A stretch of 64,000 nucleotides of DNA from Hanleya hanleyi (taxonomy: Eukaryota; Mollusca; Polyplacophora; Lepidopleurida; Hanleyidae). The stretch's first letter is position 1; each line of letters begins with the position of its first letter. The position numbers and the translations under genes are program-made. Under the pieces are notes generated by a model. The model saw only the letters and a program-made list of their open reading frames with translations, was not told the DNA's origin and searched no databases. The stretch covers positions 50,062-114,061 of the forward strand of contig JAVTVY010025210.1 in NCBI GenBank assembly GCA_036873755.1, given 5' to 3'. Below, one piece after another: positions 23,188 to 32,487 of the stretch.

Positions 23188-24110
23188 AGTAGTATACAAA
23201 GGCTATTTAAAGTTAAGTTTGGACGAGTGCGCAGGTGTTTTTGCTCATGTATGACGTCACTTTGGGGCGGACATGGGGACGTGTACGCAGGAGTGTTCTG
23301 CGCAAGTATGAAGTCACTTCCGATCTGCGTGAATCGGCCGTGACCTTGAATGTGTATTCCACCGCGGTGATGCGGTCTGGCGGTTATGCGGTCTACCTCC
23401 GCGGACAGAAAGTAGTCCCAAATACGTAGGTTTTCGTGAGAATGTTCGGCAATCTTCAGAAGCGAGAGGGGCCCCTAATGGACTGATTGGGTCGAGTGAG
23501 GTGTCAAAGTGAAGCGCACCTCCAGGGTCATTCAGTCATGGGTGGGTGAATGTAAAATGAGGATTTGTCCCGAAAATATCAAAAGCGGAACACGGAATTT
23601 ACCCCTACAATAGGGGAAAACTCCTATCAACCCTATCCCAAAGGGCGAATATCGGTCCCCTGGGCTTATCGGGGCCTGCCGAGAGAGGCAGGGTGGGTGT
23701 ATGTGAAATGAGGATTTGTCCACCGAAAATATAAAAAGCGGAACACGGACTTTACCCCTACAATAGAGGAAAACTCCTATCAACCCTGTCTAGTGGGGGC
23801 TAATATCGGTCTCCGGGCTTATCGGGGTCTGCGCATGGGTGGGTGCATGTAAAATTACGGTACTCATCTTACATACGGGTTTTTTCCATGTAGGTTACTA
23901 CGCAGGTCACGTCGTTTGATGGATCTGCGCAAGTGTGTGACGTCACTTCCAGTTTTCTCCGAACACAGAAGAGTTCCAATTTTTCCTTAGGCCTTAGACG
24001 TATGTTCCGGATTTTCCATCCGGGTTTTCCCCGGCCCGGCCCGGCCCGGCCCAGCTCGGCCGCACGCCTGCGCGGGTTATCCAGCCGCACGCGCGCGCGC
24101 GCAGGTTAAA
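23188..24110. repeat. Left terminal inverted repeat of Polinton 1
   Basis: Inverted match to 33,735-34,986. It carries TGACGTCA and TGCGCA motifs (23,240-23,320), the CCTCCGCGGACAGAAAGTAG block (23,397) and two minisatellite units (23,530-23,850). A GC-rich stretch of CCCGG repeats (24,030-24,055) follows. The right repeat is longer, mainly because it has more minisatellite units. Confidence 0.85.
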
Positions 24111-24221
24111 GGGAAGTTTCGGAAGTGTGCAAGGGCACTATATCACATCGGGGTATATATTTCATCCAAGTATAGCGGATAGCGGTTGTCGTGAATAACA
24201 ACAAGTTCAGCAATGTTTATA

Positions 24222-24262
24222 CGGTTTATTATCCCCAATGGCCCAGCCACCCTGGGTATGTT
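24222..24262 (-). terminator. 3'-end module of the Polinton zinc-finger gene
   Basis: On the minus strand, CATACCCAGGGTGGCTGGG is followed by CCATTGGGGATAATAAACC. This is the same order of inverted repeat, GGGGA(T/G) and AATAAA seen at 62.7 kb, 29.97 kb and 7.7 kb. It lies about 170 bases after the stop codon of the gene it probably serves. Confidence 0.6.
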
Positions 24263-24431
24263 TAGTATGTTCACAGCAAAACAAACTGAAATATCAAACA
24301 CCATGTTTTATTATTTAACGCACCGTCACATTAGGTACAAGTGTTTACTGAGCTCAAGTCCACGATCAGCATATAGATATAGAGAGTACATACGGCATGT
24401 TATGCTATTCATCAGTGCAAGGGTGACGCAT

Positions 24432-25335
24432 TCAGCCGAGAGGGTTGACCAGTTTAGCCACGAAGAACGTAAGATTGGTGACCCTCTCCACTGTCCACTT
24501 GACGTTGGGGCGTTGTGCCCATCTCAAGGGATCCACGGTGTCCAGTTTCTCCAGCATCGTCTCGGTTAATGATGGTGAACAGCTGGTCAAACACATGGCT
24601 GTTATTACTGGCATAATAATATCGTAACTGGTCCGTCTCTTTGTGACGTAAGATGTACCCGAAAGCGACATTCAATTTGAAGACCGTAGCTTGGTCATTG
24701 AAGATGGCTTCCACGTAGCTGCATGGACGGGCGAGGTCGGTCAGTGGGAAATTGTAGATATCTTGAATAGGGCGATGACGGTGGAAACAGTGCCGTATCA
24801 TGGGCCGTTGACGCCGATAGATGTCACTCACTGGATGGGCGTCCTGTAACAGATCGCTAGGAACATCCACTGCATCTTCCAGAAAATGTTCGATGTCATC
24901 AGGCGTAGGACTGGCAACAGTAATGCTAGGGACTGGCTGGATATCTAGGCTCTTCTGAACTGTGGGTGTAGGTGGGCTCTCTGTGATTGCATCACCAGTG
25001 GCATTCGTCTCCCCGGGCTCATCTTCGCTGGGTCTGACCCTCCTGGGTGCCTCTTTAGTGGGAAGTTGTCGCCCAAACCGTAGAGACGGGGTATGAATCA
25101 AACGTTGGTGCTGTCTTAAATGACTGGGTCGTTTGAAGAGCTGACCACAATCGTTACATTGTTCCGTCCTGTCCTCGTGGAATGAGCGTTCGTGGCGCAG
25201 TAAATGATCCTCCTGATCGAATGACCGTGCGCCGGTTATACAAGTATACCGTGCATCGTTGTGGGTGGAGGCCTCGTGGCGTCGTAAATTATCTAGACGA
25301 GCAAACTGCTTCTGGCAAGTTGTGCAAGTGAACAT
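24432..25335 (-). pseudogene. C2H2 zinc-finger / Polinton polymerase N-terminal-type gene
   Basis: The N terminus has two good C2H2 fingers (CTTCQKQFARLDNLRRHEASTH at residues 4-25, CNDCGQLFKRPSHLRQH near 60). The middle finger has lost its second Cys. An acidic Pro-rich linker follows, then a conserved globular part (HRPIQDIYNF, FNDQATVFKLNVAFGY, LRYYY, VTNLTFF). In my judgement this resembles the N-terminal region of Polinton polymerase-side proteins; no polymerase motifs follow. An 11-base deletion near 24,565 relative to the 63.3-kb copy shifts the frame, and the rest continues in another frame to a stop at 24,432. Both copies stop at the same place (PLG or PIG then TGA), so the short form is inherited. 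A TATA box lies 55 nt upstream. Confidence 0.7.
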
Positions 25336-25382
25336 CTTGGCGGTTGACAGAGTGTCTGATAAAACGGCCAGGCCGCTTCCCT

Positions 25383-25390
25383 TTTATAGC
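25383..25390 (-). promoter_or_regulatory. TATA box of the zinc-finger gene
   Basis: TATAAAAG on the minus strand, about 50 nt upstream of the ATG at 25,335. Spacing and sequence match the other Polinton gene starts in this element. Confidence 0.65.
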
Positions 25391-25399
25391 ACGCTTGCT

Positions 25400-26140
25400 G
25401 GTGATCTATTTTTCGCACAGTCAGTTCATCTACCTCCAACTCGAGGACCGAGATTTACTGGGGGGCAGTGGATTTTACATCCGGGACCTTGTCAACATCC
25501 GGGTTTCCCAGTGGGTCTTTCCCGTCGTTCCTCCGTCTTCCATCCGGGTACTGTAGTTTTACATCCGGGTCCACATATTACATCCGGGTTTTTTCCATGT
25601 TTACTGTCACGTGACCGGAAATGACCTTTAACCGCTGACATGATGTAAAGGTTAAAGTGACTCTTTTGACCACTGACAGGCTAAATTGGTTCTCATTGAC
25701 CTAATTCCGACAGGGGGCGCCACCTGTTTTGTGACAACTTCCTGTTCCGGTGACGCACCGGAAGTGACATTTGATCCCTGCGCACCAATAACTGACCTTT
25801 GACCCCTGCGCGCAAAAATTTCGGGTCCTAAGTGTGCGCGCGAATGACGTCACATCCGCATGTAAACTTCACGCCATAGCATTATAGTATGGGGCCGAGT
25901 GTGTGTACATCCGGGTCCTCAGAGTGCGCGCGAATGACGTCACTATGACGCCACAACCGCATGTAAAAACACCCATAGCGATTTCTCCGGCGTGGATGTG
26001 CTGTGATGAAGGGGATAATACAAAGATTGACCTGTCATCTCTGTTGTTGTTGTTGTTGTTGTTGCTCTTTTTTGGACTAACCAATCAGAATAGTACTTAT
26101 CACGAACTACACCCATAGAGCTACGTATAGGCGCGCATGT
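25400..26140. other. Divergent intergenic control region
   Basis: No gene. It separates the minus-strand zinc-finger gene from the plus-strand genes. It holds a CATCCGGGT-rich stretch (25,480-25,590), GTGACCGGAAATGACC-like words, and two copies of GTGCGCGCGAATGACGTCAC (25,837 and 25,925). There is a decayed 3'-end module at 25,971-26,020 (GGCGTGGATG, then GGGGATAATACAAAG) and a (TTG)n run at 26,042-26,062. The TGACGTCA sites are candidate CREB/ATF-type sites. Confidence 0.55.
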
Positions 26141-26149
26141 GTGACATGG

Positions 26150-26158
26150 TATATAAAA
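26150..26158 (+). promoter_or_regulatory. TATA box of the 108-codon membrane protein gene
   Basis: TATATAAAA 54 nt before the ATG at 26,204. Its position argues against the earlier in-frame ATG at 26,141, which would lie upstream of the TATA box. Confidence 0.65.
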
Positions 26159-26203
26159 CACGTTCCTCTCGATCCCACACTCCATTCCTACGGTTGCAGA
26201 GCC

Positions 26204-26530
26204 ATGACGGGCACCCATCCCTATGCGACTCGCATTTTACAGCATGTGACCGTGGTTAATTCACTCACGGGTTACGGAGCAGTGGTTCGGTCCATGTTTG
26301 CAGATGGCGACGACAACGAGGGGCGACGCCAGATCCTGAAAAAGTTCACAGAAGCGATCCTCGACAGAGCGGACTCGATGGAGAGGTGTGCTGTCACTCA
26401 CCACTACTGGACTATGACAGCCATTCTTGATGCCCCTGCTATGGACCACCAGCGCTCACGCCGAAACCAGCGACGGCTCGTTGGCCTAGTAATGGTCTTT
26501 GCCCTTTTGACCCTGGCGCTGTGGCAATGA
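26204..26530 (+). CDS. Small predicted tail-anchored protein of Polinton 1
   Basis: 108 codons from the ATG placed 54 nt after a TATA box; the reading frame also extends upstream to 26,141, but that would start before the TATA box. I do not recognise the family. The body is hydrophilic and likely helical (residues 35-70, KKFTEAILDRADSMERC). A basic stretch (RSRRNQRRLV) precedes a C-terminal hydrophobic segment (GLVMVFALLTLALW), which suggests a tail anchor with its basic side in the cytosol. The frame is intact, unlike the capsid genes. It lies in the accessory position between the zinc-finger gene and the integrase. It could be a membrane-active or host-interaction protein, but that is inference. 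Confidence 0.5.
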   Translation: MTGTHPYATRILQHVTVVNSLTGYGAVVRSMFADGDDNEGRRQILKKFTEAILDRADSMERCAVTHHYWTMTAILDAPAMDHQRSRRNQRRLVGLVMVFALLTLALWQ

Positions 26531-26589
26531 CAGCGACAGAAAAAGAACGGCTCTTCAGAGCCTCCACAGATGCGCTTATGTGCAACCGA

Positions 26590-26745
26590 TATATACGAGG
26601 GTCAGTCACAGTGTGCGTCATTCACCGTTCGTCATTGAGTCAACCATGTCACGGAGTGACCTGACCATAAATACGAGAGACAGTCAGAGTGTGTGTCATT
26701 CACCCTTCGACATTGGGTCAACCATGTCACCAGTCCTACGAACCA
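26590..26745 (+). promoter_or_regulatory. Duplicated promoter-leader module
   Basis: Two tandem copies of a 78-base unit. Each has an AT-rich TATA-like word joined to TACGAGRGWCAGTCA, then GTGTGYGTCATTCACC, and an ATG in GTCAACCATGTCAC (26,646 and 26,724). The ATG lies 52 nt after the TACGAG word in both. The same TATA plus TACGAGAGACAGTCA unit occurs before the next gene at 27,272. The unit length keeps the frame, so either ATG would give the same protein body. Confidence 0.65.
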
Positions 26746-27218
26746 TCTTGCCCCTTACACCACAGGTGGGGTTATACGTCTATGAGGATAAAGTCACCAT
26801 CGTTGAAGACCGTGGAGATGTTTGCTGGTCACGCGCTGAGACCGTATCGTATACGGTTACGCTAAACCGTGAGGGCTGGACCAAATTTAAACGGGTGTTG
26901 AGCGGTGAACTCGATGGGAACCTCATCCACATAGACAATGCCAACTACGTACACCGTAGACCCTTCTTCCCACGCCTTGGCCGTTACCAAGACCCTACGC
27001 GAGGCTTCACCCTAGGCCCCGATCTGTGCACAGCCTTCAAGAAAGTGGTGCCTATTGTGGACCAGCTGTTTACACCGGACGAGCGGTCAGCTATTCAGTT
27101 GGAGTGGGCTCGTGCCCTGAGTGAAGCGGCGACAGAACCCAATGAACAAATTACCACACCTAGCAATGAAGAGGAGGCAGACGACGATGCCATTGATTAC
27201 CCGGGAAGGGTCAGTTAG
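26724..27218 (+). CDS. PC4-like accessory protein, copy 1
   Basis: 164 codons from the ATG of the second promoter unit; an in-frame ATG at 26,646 would add 26 residues. The first half resembles the fold signature of the PC4/Sub1 single-stranded DNA-binding domain. A strand with VYEDKVTIVEDRG is followed by a strand (VSYTVTLNREGW) and a helix (TKFKRVLSGEL), compared with the family's KxGIxL...W pattern. This assignment is weak and based on layout only. The C terminus is acidic (EEEADDDA). The frame is intact. A tandem paralogue follows at 27,319. PC4-like proteins act in transcription or replication on single-stranded DNA, which would suit a protein-primed linear replicon. Confidence 0.45.
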   Translation: MSPVLRTILPLTPQVGLYVYEDKVTIVEDRGDVCWSRAETVSYTVTLNREGWTKFKRVLSGELDGNLIHIDNANYVHRRPFFPRLGRYQDPTRGFTLGPDLCTAFKKVVPIVDQLFTPDERSAIQLEWARALSEAATEPNEQITTPSNEEEADDDAIDYPGRVS

Positions 27219-27271
27219 CCCAGTGACATCACCACCAGAACCTTTGATCTCACGTCATAACTTTTCCTCCC

Positions 27272-27292
27272 TATAAATACGAGAGACAGTCA
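27272..27292 (+). promoter_or_regulatory. Third copy of the TATA-TACGAGAGACAGTCA promoter
   Basis: TATAAATACGAGAGACAGTC lies about 41 nt before the ATG at 27,319. It is identical in the 15-base downstream word to the unit at 26,669. A shared initiator-like word in front of two paralogues points to duplication of gene plus promoter. Confidence 0.65.
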
Positions 27293-27318
27293 AATCTTGT
27301 ACCATCCACGTACTGACC

Positions 27319-27768
27319 ATGACGGAGCATATAATACGGGCGTTTCTCAGCTTGACTTCCGAGGTCTTCCTGGACGTCTATGCGGATAAGGTCGATATCA
27401 TGGAGGAGGTGTGAGACATCTGTGATACACAACCGTGCCCGGCTAACATTCGTCTGTCCCGGGAGGGCTGGACGAAGTTCAAACGGGTGTTGTCTGGTGA
27501 ACTGGGCGGCGACCTCATCCACTTGTGTCACGATGTGTACATCCGACGCGGCCCCTTCTTGGCTCGGCTAGATGGGGGTGCAGTGCATTTTATCCTTCAC
27601 CCTGTTCTATGGTCTACATTGGAAGATACTGTGGCAGATGTGGATCAAGTGCTTACGGAGGAAGAGCGGTCATCAGACGAGTGGACTGGTTATTTTCCAT
27701 GGATAATGTGCTGGCAGAAGCCAACGAAGAAAATCAGAAAGAAACGGCTCAAGATATACCCGTTATAA
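27319..27768 (+). pseudogene. PC4-like accessory protein, copy 2 (nonsense codon)
   Basis: Paralogue of the preceding gene: VYADKVDIMEE and LSREGWTKFKRVLSGELGGDL align with it, and DVYIRRGPFLARL aligns with its YVHRRPFFPRL. An in-frame TGA at 27,412-27,414 interrupts the region between the first two strands; otherwise the frame is open to 27,768. The C terminus differs: it is basic (KKIRKKRLK) instead of acidic. A polyadenylation signal AATAAA overlaps the stop. As in copy 1, the PC4 relationship is tentative. Confidence 0.5.
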
Positions 27769-27773
27769 ATAAA
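27768..27773 (+). terminator. Polyadenylation signal AATAAA
   Basis: AATAAA directly at the stop codon of the second PC4-like gene, only about 35 bases before the integrase ATG. The intergenic space is virus-like in its compactness. Confidence 0.5.
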
Positions 27774-27806
27774 CGATAGAGCCAGGGTCCATCATCATTT
27801 GTCGCC

Positions 27807-28808
27807 ATGAAGAGCTGTGAGAAGGTGTTGGATAACTTATACTACAGCCCCGACAGTCCGGCGGCCTATAGTGCATTGCCGGCTCTCTATCGAGCGGCCA
27901 AACCCCAGGGGATACAACGTGCCCAAGTCCGAGATTGGTTAAAAAACGAGACACCTATACCTTACATCGAGGTGCCCGCCGCCATTTTCTACGGAACCGG
28001 CTCATCGTGGGAGGACTAGATGCCCAGTGGCAAGCGGATTTGGTCGATATGAGCGCCTTTGCCAAACACAACGATGGGAATCGGTATATCTTGACGTGCA
28101 TCGATATCCTGTCGAAGTACGCGTGGGTGGTACCCATCCGGACGAAAACGGGAGCGAATCTCATAGCGGCGTTCATGGACATCTTCAAGACCGGGCGCAA
28201 ACCCTTGTATTTGCAAACCGAAGAAGGCACGGAATTCCTCAACAGACCGTTCCATCAGTTTCTGAAAGACCAGAAGGTGTTTTTCTTCCATACGTACAAC
28301 GAAACCAAGGCTTCCGTGGTGGAAAGGTGCAACAGGCCGCATGTATAAATATTTCATTTATAAGTATACAAGGCGGAACATCGATGTTCTCCCGAAACTT
28401 GTGAGTGGTTACAGTCGAGCCTATCACCGGAGTATAGAGAGAGCCCCCATTACCGTGATCCAACGCAATTAAGCCCAAGTCCGGCGTGTCCTGTACCCCA
28501 GGCAATCGCAGCGAACGCCGAAGGAGGTGTTCAAGGTCGGGAACCCTGTACGGATTATTAAAGTCAAAGGTCAATTTGACAAAAGTTACTTGCCCAACTG
28601 GAGCGATGAGCACTTCCTGATTAAACGGAGCCTACCCCGACAGCAGCGAGTCTATGAACTGGAAGATCTTCAAGGGGAACCGTTGCTAGGGACGTTTTAC
28701 GAGACGGAATTACAGCCTGTCGTAAAAACAAAACAAGACTACTACACGGTGGAGCAGATTTTGAAAACGGAACTTCGACGTGGCAAACTGTTTCATTTCG
28801 TCAAATGA
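27807..28808 (+). pseudogene. Polinton rve-family integrase
   Basis: Catalyses insertion of the linear element DNA. The N-terminal part (LYYSPDSPAAYSAL, LYRAAK, VRDWLK) is followed by the DDE core: WQADLVDM (first Asp), CIDILSKYAWV, LQTEEGTEF and KASVVERCNR (Glu). At the second catalytic position the usual Asp (TDxGxEF in the family) is Glu here. The C-terminal part (VFKVGNPVRIIK, YYTVEQIL) is the chromodomain-like tail of Polinton integrases. Lesions are a frameshift in the A6 run near 27,943, another frameshift near 28,340 and an in-frame TAA near 28,469. The gene is therefore dead in this copy. Confidence 0.85.
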
Positions 28809-28863
28809 CAAGGCTGGCCCAGTTCCTTCAATTCCTGGGTCGTGGCCAACCAGGTGAAACGAC

Positions 28864-28870
28864 TATAAAA
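28864..28870 (+). promoter_or_regulatory. TATA box of the 54-codon membrane protein gene
   Basis: TATAAAA 55 nt before the ATG at 28,919, the same spacing as at 26,150-26,204. It overlaps the region just after the integrase stop. Confidence 0.65.
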
Positions 28871-28918
28871 CCAGACACCACTACCGTCATCCTTCATTCC
28901 ACGTTCGACCACGGTGCT

Positions 28919-29083
28919 ATGGACAAACAACAGCTGCCTCTGAACACAGCGTCTCCCAAAACGCGCAAAGCGCAAGTGGGCTTTGTGGTGATATTGCTAA
29001 CCCTGCTGAGTGTGTTGTATGGAGGTGTGTTTTACGACGTAGCCTATCTCAGCACTCTACTTAACCTAGAACTCCAGATGTGA
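28919..29083 (+). CDS. 54-codon single-pass membrane protein
   Basis: The start is set by the TATA box 55 nt upstream, although the open frame extends to 28,805. A short basic N-terminal region (SPKTRKAQ) precedes one strong hydrophobic helix (VGFVVILLTLLSVLYGGVFY). The C terminus is amphipathic and contains LSTLLNLEL. It is intact. I do not recognise a named family. Small membrane proteins between integrase and ATPase occur in some Polintons, but a role in virion assembly or membrane interaction is inference. Confidence 0.5.
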   Translation: MDKQQLPLNTASPKTRKAQVGFVVILLTLLSVLYGGVFYDVAYLSTLLNLELQM

Positions 29084-29170
29084 GTGGCAGTCAAACCAGT
29101 CTACAGACCTTCTCTACACCAGTCAACCCCGTGATCGAAACGAGGCCAGTCACCACCACCACCACACTAT

Positions 29171-29884
29171 GTGTACAAGCCACATCGAGCTCCACACAGA
29201 GCTTCACACCTACACCAAGTACATCCACTACGTCTGAAATCCCACCGGATTTCACCACTCACGGTGAACGCCCATCGACAACGGCGATCGACGTTGTACC
29301 CACCACCCCAGTTCACTTCCACCAAATTTACAAGAGCGGATTACTACGACAGCGGATACTCCTTCAACCATCCCTTCACTTGCGTCATCGCAGGACCGAC
29401 GGGTTCCGGCAAAACATACTTCGTCCAGAAGCTCCTTCAACACGCCGACAGCATGATCACCCCACCCATTGCCCGAGTCGTGTGGTGTTACGGAGAATGG
29501 CAGACAGCATATGCAGCAATGCCCCACATCACGTTCGTGAAAGTCCTACCCAACCTGGCCGATTTGGAACCGGACACCTTGGTGGTTCTGGATGATCTCA
29601 TGGCGGAGACGGATGCGCGAGTCACCCAACTCTTTACCAAAGGCAGTCATCACCGATGGCTCAGCATCATCTACATTGTGCAGCATCTGTTCAGTAAAAA
29701 CAGAGAACATCGGAACATCAGCTTAAATGCCCACTACCTGGTGGTCTTCAAAAACCCGAGAGATATCACTCAGCCGCTGCACCTGGCGAGACAGATGTAT
29801 CCCGGCCGCACACCGTTTGCGTTGGAAGCCTTTAAAGAGGCGACAACCCCTCAGCACGGGTATACGCTCTTCGACCTCAAGTAA
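29171..29884 (+). CDS. Polinton FtsK/HerA-type packaging ATPase
   Basis: Predicted to drive genome packaging into the capsid. Walker A GPTGSGKT is at residues 75-82 and Walker B LVVLDDLM at 137-144. A following QHLF block fits the family's sensor region, and ARQMYPGR and YTLFDLK lie at the C terminus, as in Polinton and adeno-like packaging ATPases. The core is fully open and looks intact. The N-terminal 50 residues are low-complexity and differ from an overlapping Thr-rich frame starting near 29,080, so the true start may lie there with a frameshift near 29,320. The 3'-end module at 29,970 follows. Confidence 0.8.
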   Translation: MYKPHRAPHRASHLHQVHPLRLKSHRISPLTVNAHRQRRSTLYPPPQFTSTKFTRADYYDSGYSFNHPFTCVIAGPTGSGKTYFVQKLLQHADSMITPPIARVVWCYGEWQTAYAAMPHITFVKVLPNLADLEPDTLVVLDDLMAETDARVTQLFTKGSHHRWLSIIYIVQHLFSKNREHRNISLNAHYLVVFKNPRDITQPLHLARQMYPGRTPFALEAFKEATTPQHGYTLFDLK

Positions 29885-29969
29885 GCCACCCCCGATCACC
29901 TTCGACTACGGACCGGGATCTTTCACGGAGAGACCCACCACGTGTAGATGCAAAAATAATGTAAACACA

Positions 29970-30022
29970 CCCACAGTGGCTCCCCCAGCTGGGGTGTTTG
30001 TTTGATGATGGGGATAATAAAA
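29970..30022 (+). terminator. 3'-end module after the packaging ATPase
   Basis: ACCCACAGTGGCTCCCCCAG, then CTGGGGTG and GATGATGGGGATAATAAAAG. It contains the conserved GGCTCCCCCAGC loop and AATAAA of the Polinton modules. Two (C)ACCC...GGGGTG arms can pair. Confidence 0.6.
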
Positions 30023-30120
30023 GAATTAATACAACATGATGGTTGACTTTGTCTCTGTTCAATATTCAGGAGGTAGGTAGATAAAAAGGGCAGAATTGTG
30101 GGTTCTAGCATTAGTTGTAC

Positions 30121-30444
30121 ATGATGTCTGCGCGAGTACGGAAGCACGCTCCGACGCTCCGTGTATTGAAGACGGCCCCACCCGAGTTGGTCCGAACCAT
30201 TGTTTTACGCGGTGCGGACCCTGACCTTGTACGCTGTCTGTTCGAGATTGGGTACAACCTGTTAAAAGGCAACGTAACCCTGACTCCGGCTCAGAAGGCC
30301 AAGTTGGCCAAGCATCAGACAGGTCTCCGAACCCTAGTCCAGAAGTGAGTCTCTCAAACAAAAAAGAAAAAGGTATTACAGAAAGGCGGCTTTCTCGGGG
30401 CCATCTTAGCACCGTTGGCCGCTTCCGTGTCCAGTATTGGGTGA
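30121..30444 (+). pseudogene. Small basic virion-type protein of Polintons
   Basis: The open part is 75 codons (RVRKHAPTLRVLKTAPPELV, GNVTLTPAQKAKLAKHQ). A TGA at 30,346-30,348 replaces a codon, after which the same frame continues with a Lys-rich stretch, KGGFLGAILAPLAA, to a TGA at 30,442. A basic body ending in a GGF-type hydrophobic tail is, as I recall, a conserved Polinton small protein; adenoviral core peptides are a loose analogy. A TATA-like AGATAAAAAGGG lies about 43 nt upstream. Confidence 0.6.
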
Positions 30445-30518
30445 ACTCTTCGGCCGACAATGAACCACGGCTCCGTCAAAACCTCCAATCGCCCTAGCCT
30501 GTCCCACCTACGGTAAAG

Positions 30519-31240
30519 ATGATAAACACCCTCGATGAAGAGATGCAATAGATCTTACAAAGACCGGGGTTAAGCGACAGTGAGAAAGTACAACGGTACA
30601 ATGAGAGGCTTCAACGGTACATGACGTTCATGGACCAATACAAAACGCTCTCTACCCCAGCACCACTACCACCACCACGCGAGACACCGCCGACCTCATC
30701 ACCGCTCCAACAGCCGCCATTACCAGGGGCACCACCCACAGTCCCACAGTGGGTCGAAAACGAAGTGCTGAAGAGTGTAGCTGCATCGTTCAAGAAACAG
30801 GCTGGCCTGGTATTACAACAGATGAAACAAAATCCTAACATGACTTGGAATGATAAAGGCTAACTACTGGTACAGAATCGGATTTAGTGAATGACCTGAT
30901 GCGTCAACACAGGTCGCACACGGATCCTCCAGAATGAGAAGTCTTCGCTCAAGGTTTGAAAGACATGCATGTACCACAGGAATTGGTGGGGAACCCCCAG
31001 CGCTGGGCCTGGATGCAGCGTACCCAGCAATCGCCGAGTGGCCCATTACCTTCTTGGGAAGCCGGGTGGGAACCGGAGTCACCCCACAAAACGCCACAAC
31101 GAAGGGCACCTTCTTTTCACCCCTTTAAAAAACCACCCTTGATCAAGACACCCCACATCTCCAGAGCCGTGACACGTAGCAAGTCACCGCGACGAACACG
31201 ACGCCGAACACAACCGCCCAAGGCCTCGAACGCCTATTAA
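30519..31240 (+). pseudogene. Conserved Polinton minor structural-type protein
   Basis: Starts NTLDEEMQ, is broken by a TAG at 30,549-30,551, then continues in frame with SDSEKVQRYNERLQRYM. A Pro-rich linker and WVENEVLKSVAASFKKQ follow, ending with TWNDKG and a stop at 30,861. A second block in another frame (VPQELVGNPQRWAWM) and an Arg/Lys-rich C terminus run to 31,240. The order N-terminal helix, Pro-rich linker, WN-G box and (I/V)GNP box matches a protein found between the ATPase and capsid genes of many Polintons, from family knowledge. The function is unknown, possibly a minor virion component. Confidence 0.55.
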
Positions 31241-31245
31241 AACCA

Positions 31246-32486
31246 ACAGCAGCAGCAGGAAAGCTCAGTCGCCAAGTTTTACCTCACCCTACCCAGTAAC
31301 AGTTCGCTCGATGTGTTTCCTGACAACACCTTGATCAAGTACGTGACCCAGTTACCGCAACCGTTGCATGTACCTGGACGCTGGGAATGTGAACTCGTGG
31401 ATTATCCAATACTCTTACTCGTGGTACAACGTGCGAGCCAATGAATCGTCGACAATGCCACGGTGGGCCCGACGAATCTCTGGCTGCACTCTATGTTTCA
31501 ACAGGTGGATATTTTTCTCAACGACAAACTCATCAGTGACTCGACCAACACGTACCCCTATCGAGCCTACATCGAGAGGATGTTGTCGTATGAACGAGAG
31601 GCTAAAAAATCTCAGCTAACAGCCGCTTTATTCTACCAGGACACAGCCGAGCACATGGCACAGTGGACAATGCGGGATATAACAAACGAAAGGCATTCAC
31701 CGCGAACGGCGCCTCGGTGGATCTCAAGGATCGATTGCACGCAGACATTTTCATGGAAGACCGACTGATACGCTGATACTGATACTGATACTGATACTTG
31801 ATGGCCACTGACGTAGAGGGGCATGTAACCGACTATAAGATCGTCATCCAAGACGAGGTCCTGTATGTCCAAAAAGTGAAACCGAATCCAGCCGTTCAAT
31901 TGGGACACCTCAAAGCCTTGGAAACAAACCCAGCCCAGTACCCTATCCGACGTGTGCAAGCCAAAGTGTTCTCTGTGCCTGCTGGAAATATGAGCGCCAA
32001 CAACGAAAACCTGTTCCTGGGGGAACCACCCATGCGATTGATCCTGGCCTGTGTGGAAAATACCAGTTTCAGCGGAGCCTACCCAGAGAATCCGTTTGAC
32101 CTTAAACATTTCGGCATCAATTTTGTGGCCCTGCATGTGGACGGACAACAGGTCCCAGCCACGGCCTTAACAGCGCACTTTGGGCGCGGGAATTTCATTC
32201 GAGCCTATCAGAACCTGTTTACAGCCACCGGTCAAATCAACCAGGGCGAAGGGAATATGATCAGTCGGGAGGACTAAGCGAACGGATACACGTTGTTCTG
32301 TTTCGATCTGACCCCACCTTAGAGAACGACCATCAGCTGACCCTCGCCAAGCAAGGCAATTTACGGTTGGAAATCCACTTTGCACGAGCCCTCCGGACCA
32401 CCGTCAATGTGATCTGCTACGCCGAGTTTGACAACATCATTCAAGTGGACAAGGCGCGCAACGTCATGTGTGACTTTGCCACCTAA
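31246..32486 (+). pseudogene. Major capsid protein (double jelly-roll type)
   Basis: The Polinton homologue of adenovirus-type capsid proteins; it would form the icosahedral shell. The N-terminal part (VAKFYLTLPSNSSLDVFPDN) starts near 31,270. QQVDIFLND, STNTYPYRAYIE and LSYEREAK follow at 31,500-31,610. The long open part from 31,798 has VQLGHLKALE, YPIRRVQAKVFSVPAG, ENLFLGEPP and the second jelly-roll block (HVDGQQVPA, FIRAYQNLF). The C-terminal NLRLEIHFA and VNVICYAEFDN run to the stop at 32,486. I see at least four lesions: frame changes near 31,400-31,470, near 31,670-31,800 and near 32,320, and a stop at 32,275. The gene is not functional here. Confidence 0.85.
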
Positions 32487-32487
32487 C

